51,583 nt of DNA from Opitutia bacterium (GCA_947452315.1 CANGCX010000010.1:1-51583); one strand, 5' to 3'. Counted from the stretch's first letter, positions 8,062 through 17,445 are shown. A program made the numbers and translations. Notes: generated by a model not told the origin, from the sequence alone.

Positions 8062-8877
8062 ATGAAATTATTTTTACGATTTTTGCTGAGTCTGGGTTGG
8101 CTCATTGTCGGGGCAGCTCAGGCGGGCGCTCAGACGCGAACACTCACCCGCGCACACGCGCACAACGACTACGCCCATGCGCGGCCGTTATTCGACGCGC
8201 TCGATGCCCACTTCGGGAGTATCGAAGCGGATGTGTTTTTGGTGGATGGTAAATTGCTCGTGGGGCATGAGCGCAAGGCACTCTCGCCGGAGAAAACCCT
8301 AGAGGCGCTTTATCTCGAACCCTTGCGCACACGGATTAAAATAAATGACGGGAGCGTTTACGGCGATGGCGTCGGCGTGACCTTGTTAATCGATGTGAAG
8401 ACGGAGGCAGGGTCGACCTACGCGGGGTTGCACCGAGTGTTAGCGGGATATACAGAGATCCTGACGCGCTACGAAAATAACGAAGTGAAACTCGGCGCGA
8501 TCACGGTGATTATTTCTGGCAACCGCGCCCGAGCAGCGATGGAGCAAGCCGCAGTGCGCTTCGCGGCGATGGATGGCCGCTTAGGGGATTTGGATGCGCC
8601 ACCCGGTGCGCCCAATTTGATTCCACTGGTGAGTGATACCTGGGCGAAACTCTCCAGCTGGCGCGGCGACGGGCCCTTACCTGAAGCGGATCGGGAAAAA
8701 ATTAAAACCCGCGTGCAGCAGGCTCACGCGCAAGGGCGACGACTGCGTTTGTGGGCCGCACCCGATACGCCCGCGGCGTGGGAAATTTTAGATGCCTGCG
8801 GCGTTGATTTAATCAACACCGATCGACTCAAAGATCTTGCTTTGTATCTCGAAAAAAAACGCCCCGTGCGGGGGTGA
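8062..8877 (+). CDS. Exported PI-PLC/GDPD-like phosphodiesterase
   Basis: A 271-residue protein with a signal peptide (LFLRFLLSLGWLIVGAAQAGA) and a TIM-barrel phosphodiesterase domain. RAHAHNDYAHARPLFDAL, SIEADVFLVDGKLLVGHE and LLIDVKTE provide the His/Glu/Asp set of the phosphatidylinositol phospholipase C/glycerophosphodiester phosphodiesterase superfamily. The HAHNDY motif recalls the AIM6-like branch. The exact substrate is unknown. The last codons overlap a terminator that serves the convergent TonB receptor gene. Confidence 0.8.
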   Translation: MKLFLRFLLSLGWLIVGAAQAGAQTRTLTRAHAHNDYAHARPLFDALDAHFGSIEADVFLVDGKLLVGHERKALSPEKTLEALYLEPLRTRIKINDGSVYGDGVGVTLLIDVKTEAGSTYAGLHRVLAGYTEILTRYENNEVKLGAITVIISGNRARAAMEQAAVRFAAMDGRLGDLDAPPGAPNLIPLVSDTWAKLSSWRGDGPLPEADREKIKTRVQQAHAQGRRLRLWAAPDTPAAWEILDACGVDLINTDRLKDLALYLEKKRPVRG

Positions 8878-8886
8878 GCACGGGGC
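8852..8886 (-). terminator. Rho-independent terminator of the TonB receptor gene
   Basis: A nine-base-pair stem (GCCCCGTGC at 8861-8869 with GCACGGGGC at 8878-8886) has an eight-base loop. On the minus strand it is followed by eight U residues, from the A-run at 8852-8859. It lies 53 bases past the receptor stop codon and within the last codons of the convergent phosphodiesterase gene. Confidence 0.85.
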
Positions 8887-8938
8887 GGGGTGAAGCGAGT
8901 CGTTGAGCCCCACACCAGAGGCTCAACGGTCTAGGTAT

Positions 8939-11900
8939 TTAGAAGCGACCGTTCACGCCAATCGTCACGGTGACGAAGTTGATTGTGGTGCGGCGCATAC
9001 GATCTTTGGAGCCAATGTACCAGCGTTGGGGTTCATTGAGGACGTTGGAGGCGTCGATCGTAAAGCCAAGGTTGGGTTGGTATTGATAGCCGGCTCCAAG
9101 ATTCAATGTCTTCATTGAATAACGGTATTGGTTGAGGGCCGGGTAGGTGGGGTTGAACGTGGTGATGTTTTCACCCGTAAAGTTGTACAGCGCCCGTAGA
9201 CTGGTTTTGCCGTAGCGCCAATTGAGGGATGCGTTGGCGGCGTGGGGGATAAAGCCAGCGATCTCGCGGCGTGTGAGGTAGCGGGTGCCTTCACGTAGGC
9301 CGTGTTGGTCGGTCCAGCTGTAGTTAAGCGAGGTGGACAAGCCTTTCAGTAAGCCGGGCAGAAATGTGAACTGTTGTTGATAGGCGAATTCCCAGCCGTT
9401 GACCGTAACGGTGCCGCCGTTAAAGGAGGTGCGTTCAGTGAAGCCGGCGTATTCTCCGTCGTAGCCGTTGTTGGGGCCGGAGGGGATGATGCGTGCGTCT
9501 TGGTTGGTGACGATGAAGTCGCGGATGTCTTTGTGGAACCAACCTGCCGTCAAGCTGCCCACCGGCTCGAAGTAGTATTCGAGCGTGAGGTCCCAGTTTT
9601 TGGACTGCTGGGGTTTGAGGGCGGGATTGTTGATCGTGAGCCGCTGGTTGGCCTCGTCGATGGTTTCACCCGGCAAGAGATTAGCGAGCGGAGCACGACC
9701 GTAGCTCGTGGAGTAGCTGGTGCGGAATTTGAGGTCCTTGGTGATGTCGTGGTAGGCATGGATACTGGGGAATTTCTGGTCGAACTTGCCGTAGAGAAGC
9801 CGGTCAGTGTCGGCGTAGTCTTTGGTGGCTGAGCCGATGGGATCGGCGAGTTGTTGGGCGGCGGTGGTGGCGACCCGGGCTCGGACCCAGCCCCAGCTGC
9901 GGGTTTTAACATCCTCAAGTCGGATGCCGGCGAGGTAGCCGGTGCGGGCGAGCCAGCCGCGACTGCCCAGGCGGCCTTGAATCATCGCATAGTAGGCGCC
10001 GATCGCCTCGGTCACGCCGTTGGTGCCGACGTATTTTTGGCTCTCGTTATAATACATGTCTTCAACCCAGAGCGAGGGATCGGCGGGACGGCCGTCTTTG
10101 GTGAGGCCTTCGGCCTGCCAGAAAGGTATTTTGCGGCCGGTCTTGATCATGTCGTAGCTTACGTAGCTTGCATCGGGCGCGATCCGTTGGCTGGGATCGT
10201 AGGCAGTGGCGGCTTTGTAGCTCCAGCGGTGACGATCTTTACCCCATTGATCCATCTGCAGGGAGCGCCAGTGAAAGCCCGCTTTGACGGAGGTGGGAGC
10301 AGCGATGGGCAGCGTGTAGCGCGCGTCGAAGCGGAATTGTTTCTGCAACTGGTCTTGTTCGTTGCGAGCTTGGGTGAGGCCGTCGGTCGCGCGGGGCAGG
10401 TAGTTGTTGGGGTTGGTGAAATCAGGGCCACCGTTTTGGATGAAACGCGGGTAGAGTTCGTTTTGGGTCTGGTCGAGAATCCAGCCGGCGCCGCCAAAGT
10501 AGATGGCGCGGCCTGGGACTTGAGCACTGGGGTCGAACAACCGCATGTTCAGTTGGCCGCCGCGGCCTTGGCCGGTATTGAGCGTGGTGCGAGCGATGCC
10601 GCCGGTGTATTCAATGAAGAGGTTGCCGTAGGTGTGTTCGGCGCTGAGGTCCGCCCGGCCCATGCGCACGTAGTAATTGAGGGGACCGTCCATCTGGACA
10701 TCTATGTTGTTGGTGTTGGTGGCAGCCGCGGAAGTACTGGGGATGGCTTTGATGACGGTGATCTGGTTGGTGAAGGCGCCAGGCACGATGCCGGTCGAGG
10801 CGCTGGGCACCTGCACGTTACTGTTACCCGAGGCGGCGGCGGTGACGCGGACGCGACGACGGAGCCGCTCGAAATTGTCGTTCTCGGTGATGTTGAGGGT
10901 AAACTTCGTGTTCTCTGAGTATTTAAAGTCGGTCTTAAAATTTACGCTCTGCTGCTTACGGTTGTTGGTGTTGTCCCAGGTCTGGTAATTGAAGACGGGC
11001 GCGGGGCCGTCGTTGATAAAGGTGCGGTCAAAGACAGCTTCGAAGCCGCCGACGGCATTTTCCGAGTAGAACAAATTGACGGAGGTGCCTAGGTTGCGAT
11101 GGCCGCCGAGGATGCTGAACACCTGCTGGTGGGTGAGGTTGAAAATAGGGTGGGAACGGTGATCGGAACGAATTGGGGTCTGCTCGAAAAACGGCGGGGC
11201 CCAGCGCATGCTCACATTGTAGGTGGTGCGTCGGTCTTCCTTCATACTGAAGGTGGAGCGCGTCTTGAAGTTGATGGTGCCACCCAGCGAATCAGCACCT
11301 TTGTCGGGGGTCTGGCCTTTGATCAGTTCGAGCCCTTCGAACATGGCGCCCGTGATGGATTGGAGCTCGAAACTGCGATTGGTGCCCAGGGTGGTAAGCG
11401 AGCCGCCGTCAACGGTGACGTTGTTGAGCGTAGGATCCATGCCGCGGATGTTGAAGCGGTAGGCGAGGCCTTCGTCGGTGGGACTGCCCGCGACGCCAGG
11501 CAGGCGTTGGACGACTTCGCCCGCGCTCATGTTGGGCAGATAACCAAACGAATCCATGGCGATAACATCCTTCACGTTAGTGGCGTTGCGCTTTTCGGTG
11601 ATCATGGCCGCGTTGCCCTCCCGTTCGCCGGTCACCTTGAAGGACTCAAGCTTGTAGATGCCGGCGGTGAGTTCGAAATCGCTGGTGATCGTTTGCCCGG
11701 TGCTCACGACCAGGCGTCGGCGCGTGGCATCGAGGCCAATGTAGGTGACGACGAGCTCATGCGTGCCATCAGGTACGCCGGTGAGGGTGTAGCGGCCGGC
11801 GTTGTCGGAAAGAGAGGAGAGATTGAGCGTGGGGATGGCAACGAGAGCGCCGGCGAGTTGGTTGCGCGTGGCGGCGTTACTAATGGCGCCGGTGATCGTT

Positions 11901-12034
11901 CCACTGCCACTGGCTTCCGCGGCCGTGGCTACGGCTACAGTCAAGAACATCGCACACATTATAACGCACAGACTCGTGCAGAAACGCACGACGGCGGCAG
12001 ACCGATTGCATGGGGTTGGGCAGGCAGTTTTCAT
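8939..12034 (-). CDS. TonB-dependent outer-membrane receptor
   Basis: A 1031-residue receptor. A signal peptide (cleavage near AEASG, residues ~38-42) is followed by a carboxypeptidase-regulatory-like beta domain (about 44-125: GTITGAISNAATRNQLAGA, GRYTLTGVPDG). A plug follows (about 150-260: MPNMSAGEVVQRLPGV-type and FNIRGMDPTLNNVTVDGG blocks), then a long beta-barrel with WFHKDIRDF and YSWTDQHG strands, ending in an aromatic C-terminus (VTIGVNGRF). Such proteins import large or scarce ligands using TonB energy. The ligand is not evident: no SusD partner, sensor or metal cluster is adjacent. It is a single gene with its own terminator. Confidence 0.92.
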   Translation of the reverse strand: MKTACPTPCNRSAAVVRFCTSLCVIMCAMFLTVAVATAAEASGSGTITGAISNAATRNQLAGALVAIPTLNLSSLSDNAGRYTLTGVPDGTHELVVTYIGLDATRRRLVVSTGQTITSDFELTAGIYKLESFKVTGEREGNAAMITEKRNATNVKDVIAMDSFGYLPNMSAGEVVQRLPGVAGSPTDEGLAYRFNIRGMDPTLNNVTVDGGSLTTLGTNRSFELQSITGAMFEGLELIKGQTPDKGADSLGGTINFKTRSTFSMKEDRRTTYNVSMRWAPPFFEQTPIRSDHRSHPIFNLTHQQVFSILGGHRNLGTSVNLFYSENAVGGFEAVFDRTFINDGPAPVFNYQTWDNTNNRKQQSVNFKTDFKYSENTKFTLNITENDNFERLRRRVRVTAAASGNSNVQVPSASTGIVPGAFTNQITVIKAIPSTSAAATNTNNIDVQMDGPLNYYVRMGRADLSAEHTYGNLFIEYTGGIARTTLNTGQGRGGQLNMRLFDPSAQVPGRAIYFGGAGWILDQTQNELYPRFIQNGGPDFTNPNNYLPRATDGLTQARNEQDQLQKQFRFDARYTLPIAAPTSVKAGFHWRSLQMDQWGKDRHRWSYKAATAYDPSQRIAPDASYVSYDMIKTGRKIPFWQAEGLTKDGRPADPSLWVEDMYYNESQKYVGTNGVTEAIGAYYAMIQGRLGSRGWLARTGYLAGIRLEDVKTRSWGWVRARVATTAAQQLADPIGSATKDYADTDRLLYGKFDQKFPSIHAYHDITKDLKFRTSYSTSYGRAPLANLLPGETIDEANQRLTINNPALKPQQSKNWDLTLEYYFEPVGSLTAGWFHKDIRDFIVTNQDARIIPSGPNNGYDGEYAGFTERTSFNGGTVTVNGWEFAYQQQFTFLPGLLKGLSTSLNYSWTDQHGLREGTRYLTRREIAGFIPHAANASLNWRYGKTSLRALYNFTGENITTFNPTYPALNQYRYSMKTLNLGAGYQYQPNLGFTIDASNVLNEPQRWYIGSKDRMRRTTINFVTVTIGVNGRF

Positions 12035-12247
12035 GGGGTAAAAGAATAGGCTGACATTTAAGCAACGGTAAGGAGGGGAGCCTCATCGTGCGGGGGGTAA
12101 ATACAGCTCAGTGCTGTAGTTTTAGGGGTGGCTTGACCTGAGCGTGAGCGCGCGGCCAACGCAATTAAAAAGCCTTAGGATTAGAGCCCTAGCCTAGTAA
12201 AAAGCGGTGGCTTGTGTGGGTGGGGCATTGTGCGTTTTAATGTCAGG

Positions 12248-13180
12248 GTGCTTATTCTCAATACGCTCGCGCCGGTTTTTTTGCTGATCGCCATCGGGGC
12301 GAGTTTGCAGGCGTCGAAATTTTGGTCGGTGGGATTCTTGAAGGAGGCAAACCGCGTCACGTATTGGCTGGGGTTGCCGGCGCTGTTGTTCACCCAATTG
12401 GCGGGGTCCATTCACGGCGTGACGGGCGCAAAAGCGATGCTGGTCGGGATGATGATTGCGACCTTGGCGGTGTTGGCGCTGGGTTACCTCGCTGCTTGGT
12501 TGATGCGCGTGCCGGGTGCGGTAGTGGGCACGTTTGTACAAGGCGCGTTCCGTGGAAATTTAGCATTCGTAGGACTACCCATTATTTATGCACTGCCTGA
12601 CGTGCCGCTGGCGGGTGGAATCTCACTGCGGGCGGCGGCGGTGCTGACGGTGGCGCCGATGATGATTTTTTTTAATGTCGGGGGCGTGGTGGTGTTGTTG
12701 TTGAGCCAACATCGGATCGGATGGGGGATGCTAGGGCCGTTTTTGCGGCAGTTGGCGACGACCCCGCCACTACTGGCTTCGCTGGCGGGCATCGGGTGTG
12801 CCTTGGCGGGCTGGGAGTTGCCGACGGTGGTGAACAAAACCTTTGGGGCGCTGGGCGAAATGGCGTTGCCCTTAGGTTTGCTCGGCGTGGGCGGCTCGCT
12901 AGTGACGGTGCGGCTTGGGGCGGGGTGGCACACGCCTTTGATCGTGGCGCTTTTAAAGACGGTCGCGGCGCCCGCACTGGGTTGGCTGGCTGGGCGCGCG
13001 CTCGGACTAGGCGCCGTGGAGTTGAAGGCGGTGCTGATCTTTCTGGCGACCCCTTCGGCGGTGATTTCCTACACGATGGCCGCTGAAATGAAGGGCGACG
13101 AGCGACTGGCGGCCGGCGCGATCGTGTTGAGCACACTTACCTCGTTGGTAGCGCTGGCGGTAATCGTGGGGGTGTTTTAA
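12248..13180 (+). CDS. AEC-family permease
   Basis: About 310 residues with roughly ten hydrophobic segments. NTLAPVFLLIAIGA at the N-terminus, FRGNLAFVGLPI in the middle and TPSAVISYTMA near the end are typical of auxin-efflux-carrier (AEC) family permeases, which move organic acids or amino acids across the inner membrane. The start is uncertain: the frame is open from 12212, and GTG 12248 places the first helix at the N-terminus. A second family member is at 30532-31479. Confidence 0.82.
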   Translation: MLILNTLAPVFLLIAIGASLQASKFWSVGFLKEANRVTYWLGLPALLFTQLAGSIHGVTGAKAMLVGMMIATLAVLALGYLAAWLMRVPGAVVGTFVQGAFRGNLAFVGLPIIYALPDVPLAGGISLRAAAVLTVAPMMIFFNVGGVVVLLLSQHRIGWGMLGPFLRQLATTPPLLASLAGIGCALAGWELPTVVNKTFGALGEMALPLGLLGVGGSLVTVRLGAGWHTPLIVALLKTVAAPALGWLAGRALGLGAVELKAVLIFLATPSAVISYTMAAEMKGDERLAAGAIVLSTLTSLVALAVIVGVF

Positions 13181-13509
13181 CGGATTGGGCGAGTCGGGCG
13201 GGCAGGCTACTGCTCGGCCGAAACCGGCCCGACCCCAGTCAGAGGCCCCTCTTAGGCCCCGGCTTTGGTTTGGGTGCAATAGGCTTCTGTGCGAGTCGTT
13301 TTTCTTCCCAATGCTCGTTGGGTTTCCCTCATCAGATTTTGCGGATGGAGCGCATGGGATCGGTATCTCGCGTCTAACCGATGATTAGTAAATCACCGCT
13401 GGTATCAGAAACCTAGAAAATGGCCCGGATATTTGCGCCGTTTGCAATCTGCTGAAACCTTGCCTTGACGGTCGTGTCTAGAGCACTAGCACCCATTCTT
13501 TTTAACGTT
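13181..13509. other. Intergenic region with weak promoter candidate
   Basis: No gene was found. Short GC-rich inverted segments around 13210-13265 may terminate the AEC gene but lack a T-run. A TTGACG at 13465-13470 could be the -35 element of the following exported-protein gene; the -10 is unclear. Confidence 0.3.
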
Positions 13510-14112
13510 ATGAAAACTCTCTTTGCGCTCGGTCTGACCCTCGCTCTGCTTTCTTCGCCAACTCAGGCGGAGTCACCTCGCGCTGGCTCGATGAGCCGTT
13601 CGGGTGATCATGGACGTTCGTTTGATAACTACGGCCGCAATCACCGTTCTATCAGCTACAACTTTGGTTACTACGGCCCAGCTTATTCTCTGTCATATGG
13701 TTATTACCCTGGCTCATATGGATATTATTATCAGCCTTACGCTTATCGTCCAACGCCGGTTTACGTTTACGATGGAGGCTATTACGAAACCACTAATAAC
13801 CGGCCCGATTACGTTGGCAACGGCTTAGCGCTCGGTGCCATTGCTGGAGCTATCATCGGTAACAATAGTGGTTCGCTCGGCCATAGTGCTTGGCGCGGCG
13901 CCGCTTACGGCGCTGGCGCAGGACTTTTGATTGGTGCTATTGCGGATAATAACGCTCGCCGCCGCGAAGCGGCCACCTCCGTCCCCTCTGCGCCTATTTC
14001 TAGCACGCCTGCTCCCGTTCCGGCCGCTGTGGTTCAACCCCGCGTGATCACGGCTCCAGCGGCACCCGCTTCATCGATGGGTGATGCCAATCGTATGTTT
14101 GGTCGGAACTGA
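13510..14112 (+). CDS. Exported glycine-zipper, Tyr-rich protein
   Basis: About 200 residues from ATG 13510 (MKTLFALGLTLALLSSPTQA, a signal peptide). A Tyr/Gly-rich region (YYGPAYSLSYGYYPGSYGYYY) is followed by a glycine-zipper segment (LGAIAGAIIG, GAAYGAGAGLLIGAIA, about residues 115-155) and a Pro/Ala-rich tail. Glycine zippers of this kind insert in or bind the outer membrane. It heads a same-strand series with LpoB-like and YcfL-like lipoproteins. The function is unknown. Confidence 0.75.
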   Translation: MKTLFALGLTLALLSSPTQAESPRAGSMSRSGDHGRSFDNYGRNHRSISYNFGYYGPAYSLSYGYYPGSYGYYYQPYAYRPTPVYVYDGGYYETTNNRPDYVGNGLALGAIAGAIIGNNSGSLGHSAWRGAAYGAGAGLLIGAIADNNARRREAATSVPSAPISSTPAPVPAAVVQPRVITAPAAPASSMGDANRMFGRN

Positions 14113-14171
14113 TAGAGTCCCGCCGTTTCACACCCTCCCTCTTTCACTTTCTCACTTTTTAACACCGTACC

Positions 14172-14801
14172 ATGAACACCTCCCTTCGTCTTCTTGCCCT
14201 CACTAGCGTGGCTGCACCCGCTCTTTTTCTTGCCGGTTGCGCGACCGGCGTGGAAACCCCATCGGGCGTCCCGGTCACCGAAATGAAAGCCGACGAGCGC
14301 GGCTTCGTCGCCGGCACAGGCGTCGAGTCTCAGGACCTGGTCACCGTCACCGACAAAATGGCCCGTGGCGTTCTTGCTATCCCCGAAATTGCTAACGCTA
14401 AACAGACCCCGCGCATCGTACTTGAACCCGTCGTCAACGAGACGCGTTTTCCTATTAGTAAGGATATCTTCCTCACGCGCATCCGCACCCAGTTAAATGA
14501 AAAAGCCTTGGGCCGCGTGCGATTCCTGGACCGCGAGATGATGAAGACCCTAGAGCGCGAGCGCGACCTCAAGCGCAATGGCCAAGTCACCGCCAGCGCC
14601 GATCCCTCAGTGGTCGAATTCCGCGGCGCCGATTATTTCCTCACCGGCAAACTCCAAGGCCTGACCACCAAGACCTCCAAGGGCACCAGCGATTATATTC
14701 TATACAGCTTCCGTCTCACCGACGCCCGCACCAGCGAGATCATCTGGGAAAGCTCCGCCGAGATTAAGAAACAGGGCCTCGAAGACGCTGCTTATCGCTA
14801 A
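14172..14801 (+). CDS. LpoB-like penicillin-binding-protein activator lipoprotein
   Basis: A 209-residue lipoprotein with the lipobox LAGC (C23). The mature domain begins near EMKADERGF and carries DLVTVTDKMARGVLAIPEI, RIVLEPVVNETRFPISKDIFLTRIR and GADYFLTGKLQGL, the order seen in LpoB (COG3417). E. coli LpoB sits on the outer membrane and activates PBP1b. The adjacent COG3014-like and YcfL-like genes match the neighbourhood known in proteobacteria (ycfL-lpoB and relatives). The partner PBP is not in the window. Confidence 0.82.
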   Translation: MNTSLRLLALTSVAAPALFLAGCATGVETPSGVPVTEMKADERGFVAGTGVESQDLVTVTDKMARGVLAIPEIANAKQTPRIVLEPVVNETRFPISKDIFLTRIRTQLNEKALGRVRFLDREMMKTLERERDLKRNGQVTASADPSVVEFRGADYFLTGKLQGLTTKTSKGTSDYILYSFRLTDARTSEIIWESSAEIKKQGLEDAAYR

Positions 14802-14837
14802 AGCCGCACTCGTACCGTAGCTTTTACAAATCTAAAC

Positions 14838-14867
14838 GGCGGGTGTCGGCCTTGCGCCGCGCCCGCC
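14838..14867 (+). other. Intercistronic hairpin
   Basis: GGCGGG (14838-14843) pairs with CCCGCC (14862-14867), with an inner CGGC/GCCG stem. It is followed by only four T residues. It may be a weak terminator or an mRNA-stability element between the LpoB-like and COG3014-like genes. Confidence 0.45.
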
Positions 14868-14889
14868 ATTTTCATCTCCTTCTCGTCCG

Positions 14890-16083
14890 ATGGTAAATCG
14901 TCTTAATTCATTTTCATTTCCTCGCCTCTATTCCGCTGCGTTTGCCTTGGCTCTCCTTGGACTGACGGGTTGCACTACCGTGCCCGAGCGCCCTCAGGCT
15001 CGACTCACGGGAGACCCCATCATCGACGGCAACACCCATCGTGCCGCCGCACCCGTGCAAGACCGCACCCTTTGGGATTATCGTATCGCGGCCAGCGCTC
15101 TTCGCGCCGGTCAGCTGGACGAAGCCAAGCTGCACCTCGACACCGCGCTGCCGTTGATCGGCGGTATTTTGGCCAACGACGCGGACGCAAAAAAAGCCCG
15201 CAGCCTGTTTTCTGCTGAAAGCACGAAGACCTTTATCGGCGAGCCCTACGAACGCGTCATGGCCTACTATTACCGCGGCCTCCTGTACTGGCGCGACGGC
15301 CAGCCTGACAACGCTCGGGCCTGTTATCGCTCCGGCCAACTCATCGACAGCGACGCCGAGACCGCCGAATACAAAAGCGATTACGTTCTGCTCGATTATC
15401 TTGATGGCTTAGCTTCGGCCAAACTCGCTGCCGATGGCTCCGACGCTTTGGCCCGCGCACAAGCCAACGCCAAGAATCTAAAACTGCCCGCCTACGATCC
15501 TGCGGCTAATGTTCTCATTTTTGCCGAATACGGCACCGGTCCGCGCAAATACGGCGGCGGCGAATACAGCGAACAACTTAAGTTTTTTGTCAAAAATTCC
15601 ACGGCCCACGCCGCCACCCTCAACGTTAACGGTCAGTCGGTCAGCCTCCCAGCCTACGACGATCTCAACTTCCAGGCGACCACCCGCGGCGGTCGCGTCA
15701 TGGACTATATTCTCGGCGGCAAAGCCGTCTTCAAGCGCACCACCAATACCGTCGGGGACGTCGCTCTCATTGGCTCAATTATCGCCGCCAATAATGGTAG
15801 CCGCGACGGCGACCGTGCCGCCGTGGCTCTCGGCGCCATTGGCCTCATCGGTAAAATCGCCTCCGCCGCGACCACCCCGCGCGCTGATATCCGTATGTGG
15901 GATAATCTCCCACAGCGCCTCAGTTTTGCTGCGCTCCGCCTTGCCCCGGGTGATTATCCGGCCACCCTCGAATTCCAAGACGCCACGGGCCAAACCCTGC
16001 GCGGACTCACGCAAACCCTCACCCTCCATGTGGATCCGGTTGATCGCGATACGGTGATATTTTTGAGCGAACTTAAACGCTGA
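14890..16083 (+). CDS. COG3014-like lipoprotein
   Basis: A 397-residue lipoprotein with a signal and lipobox ending LTGC (C28). A helical, TPR-like region follows (ALRAGQLDEAKLHLDTALP, YYRGLLYWRDGQPDNARACYRSGQL, about residues 60-170). The C-terminal half is beta-rich with a hydrophobic central segment (GDVALIGSIIAANNGSRDGDRAAVALGAIGLIG has glycine-zipper character; shown here in two blocks, GDVALIGSIIAANNG and AAVALGAIGLIG). It matches the layout of COG3014 proteins, which are conserved next to LpoB. The role is unknown, probably at the outer membrane. Confidence 0.7.
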   Translation: MVNRLNSFSFPRLYSAAFALALLGLTGCTTVPERPQARLTGDPIIDGNTHRAAAPVQDRTLWDYRIAASALRAGQLDEAKLHLDTALPLIGGILANDADAKKARSLFSAESTKTFIGEPYERVMAYYYRGLLYWRDGQPDNARACYRSGQLIDSDAETAEYKSDYVLLDYLDGLASAKLAADGSDALARAQANAKNLKLPAYDPAANVLIFAEYGTGPRKYGGGEYSEQLKFFVKNSTAHAATLNVNGQSVSLPAYDDLNFQATTRGGRVMDYILGGKAVFKRTTNTVGDVALIGSIIAANNGSRDGDRAAVALGAIGLIGKIASAATTPRADIRMWDNLPQRLSFAALRLAPGDYPATLEFQDATGQTLRGLTQTLTLHVDPVDRDTVIFLSELKR

Positions 16084-16124
16084 TCACGAGTCATACAATT
16101 ACACCACCACCACTGCTGACCGTT

Positions 16125-16541
16125 ATGAACATCAAAACCTCCCTTCTCTTAGCCGCTACCGCCGGCCTCGTGTTACTTGCCGGCTGCGCCACTCCCGGCC
16201 CCTTCACGCCGCAGGACACCACCCGCTACACCGTCGAGAATACCGAAAAATTTGTCCTCCTGGATAAACCCGCCCAAGTCTCGGTCACCTGCACCGGCCT
16301 CCAAGAACGCACGCTCGCCGACGGTCGCCTCGAAGTCGTCGCTAATGTAAAAAACCGCGAAGCCCGCCGCATCGAAGTGCAGATCAACGCCGTCTTCAAA
16401 GACGACCAAGGCTTCAGTACTGGCGACGAGACTGCGTTCCAAACTCTCATTCTCGCTGAGAATTCCACCGAGGCCATCCGCTTCACCGCGATGAACACTC
16501 TCGCGAAAAAATACACCATCCGCGTCCGCCAAGCCCGCTGA
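16125..16541 (+). CDS. YcfL-like (DUF1425) lipoprotein
   Basis: A 138-residue lipoprotein with the lipobox LLAGC (C21). The small beta-sandwich includes LEVVANVKNREARRIEVQINAVFKD, then FQTLILAENSTEAIRFTAMN, as in YcfL/DUF1425 proteins encoded beside lpoB in enterobacteria. It lies 41 bases after the COG3014-like gene and 17 bases before the next gene. The function in the family is not established. Confidence 0.75.
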   Translation: MNIKTSLLLAATAGLVLLAGCATPGPFTPQDTTRYTVENTEKFVLLDKPAQVSVTCTGLQERTLADGRLEVVANVKNREARRIEVQINAVFKDDQGFSTGDETAFQTLILAENSTEAIRFTAMNTLAKKYTIRVRQAR

Positions 16542-16558
16542 GCTACGCCATCCCCGCT

Positions 16559-17410
16559 ATGAAAGCACTTTTACTCACTCTTGTTTTGCCCGCGCTCAGT
16601 GCCGTCGCTTTCGCGCAAGCCACCGCGCCCGTCACCGAACCCCCGGTCCCCGTCACTCAGGCCTGGCCTGTTGCCGTTGCCCAACCGGCTGCCCCTGCTG
16701 AGCAACGACTCTATGGCGCCCATGCCACCCCGCTCATCGCGCCCGCCGCCGCTCAGGCCGTCGTCGATAAATTTCGCGCGGCCTACAGCACCGCGAACGC
16801 CCCGCGCCTTGTGATCTACGTGAATCGTTCGCTCGTGGACGTCGCGGGCCTTAAGCTGACCGGCCGCACGGAATCTTACACCGAGCAATCCGCCGACGGA
16901 AAAACGACTTCCTCCACAACCAGAGCCTCTTCCACCTATGCTGCGAAAGATGCCTCCACGCCTGCGCCTACTCCCACGCTCGCCGATCAACAAACCGTGC
17001 GCGATATCGAGCGCTTCGTCGGGCGCGCATTCCGCAATGGCGGCGCCAAACTTTCCGATCAACGTATCGCCGGCGTGATGCTCAGCGAACAACCCGGCGC
17101 TCGATTGCTCGGTGATCAAGCCGCCAAGGAACGCGCTGCGCTCGCCCAGTCTGCCGATATCGCGATCGAAGTGCTCATTTCAACGCGCACGTTGATCGCG
17201 GCCGAAGTTTCCGGCGACACCACGCTCGCCGTACCCGATATCCAGATGACCGCTATCCGTCTCAAAGATGCCGCGATTTTGGGGCAAGCTTCGGCGAGCG
17301 ACGTCCTTGGCGCAGGTGCAGCACAGGCTGCGAAAAAATTTAGCCCGGCTGAGATCACCGAGGCTACCGCACTCGCCTTGATGGAGGACATGCTCCTCAA
17401 CGCTAAGTAA
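16559..17410 (+). CDS. Exported protein of unknown function in LpoB cluster
   Basis: A 283-residue protein with a signal peptide (MKALLLTLVLPALSAVAFAQA). A Pro/Ala-rich linker is followed by a domain with APRLVIYVNRSLVD, TVRDIERFVGRAFRNGG and AALAQSADIAIEVLIS. The order (strand, helix, then an ALAQSADIAIEV-type strand) recalls CsgG/LpoB-like or TolB-N-like alpha/beta domains. I cannot name a family. It is the last gene of the lipoprotein series and is followed by a hairpin. Confidence 0.6.
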   Translation: MKALLLTLVLPALSAVAFAQATAPVTEPPVPVTQAWPVAVAQPAAPAEQRLYGAHATPLIAPAAAQAVVDKFRAAYSTANAPRLVIYVNRSLVDVAGLKLTGRTESYTEQSADGKTTSSTTRASSTYAAKDASTPAPTPTLADQQTVRDIERFVGRAFRNGGAKLSDQRIAGVMLSEQPGARLLGDQAAKERAALAQSADIAIEVLISTRTLIAAEVSGDTTLAVPDIQMTAIRLKDAAILGQASASDVLGAGAAQAAKKFSPAEITEATALALMEDMLLNAK

Positions 17411-17414
17411 AGAC

Positions 17415-17445
17415 GCTAAGCCGCGGGTAAATCCGCGGCGCTTAG
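17415..17445 (+). terminator. Hairpin after lipoprotein cluster
   Basis: GCTAAG-CCGCGG (17415-17426) pairs with CCGCGG and CTTAG (17433-17445), with a two-base bulge. There is no T-run, so it may be an imperfect terminator or a 3' end stabiliser. Confidence 0.5.

Noticed and set aside
9851-10918. A 355-residue open frame opposite the TonB receptor gene
   Set aside because: It is entirely antisense to a clear receptor gene and has an Ala/Gly/Val-rich composition typical of shadow frames in GC-rich DNA.
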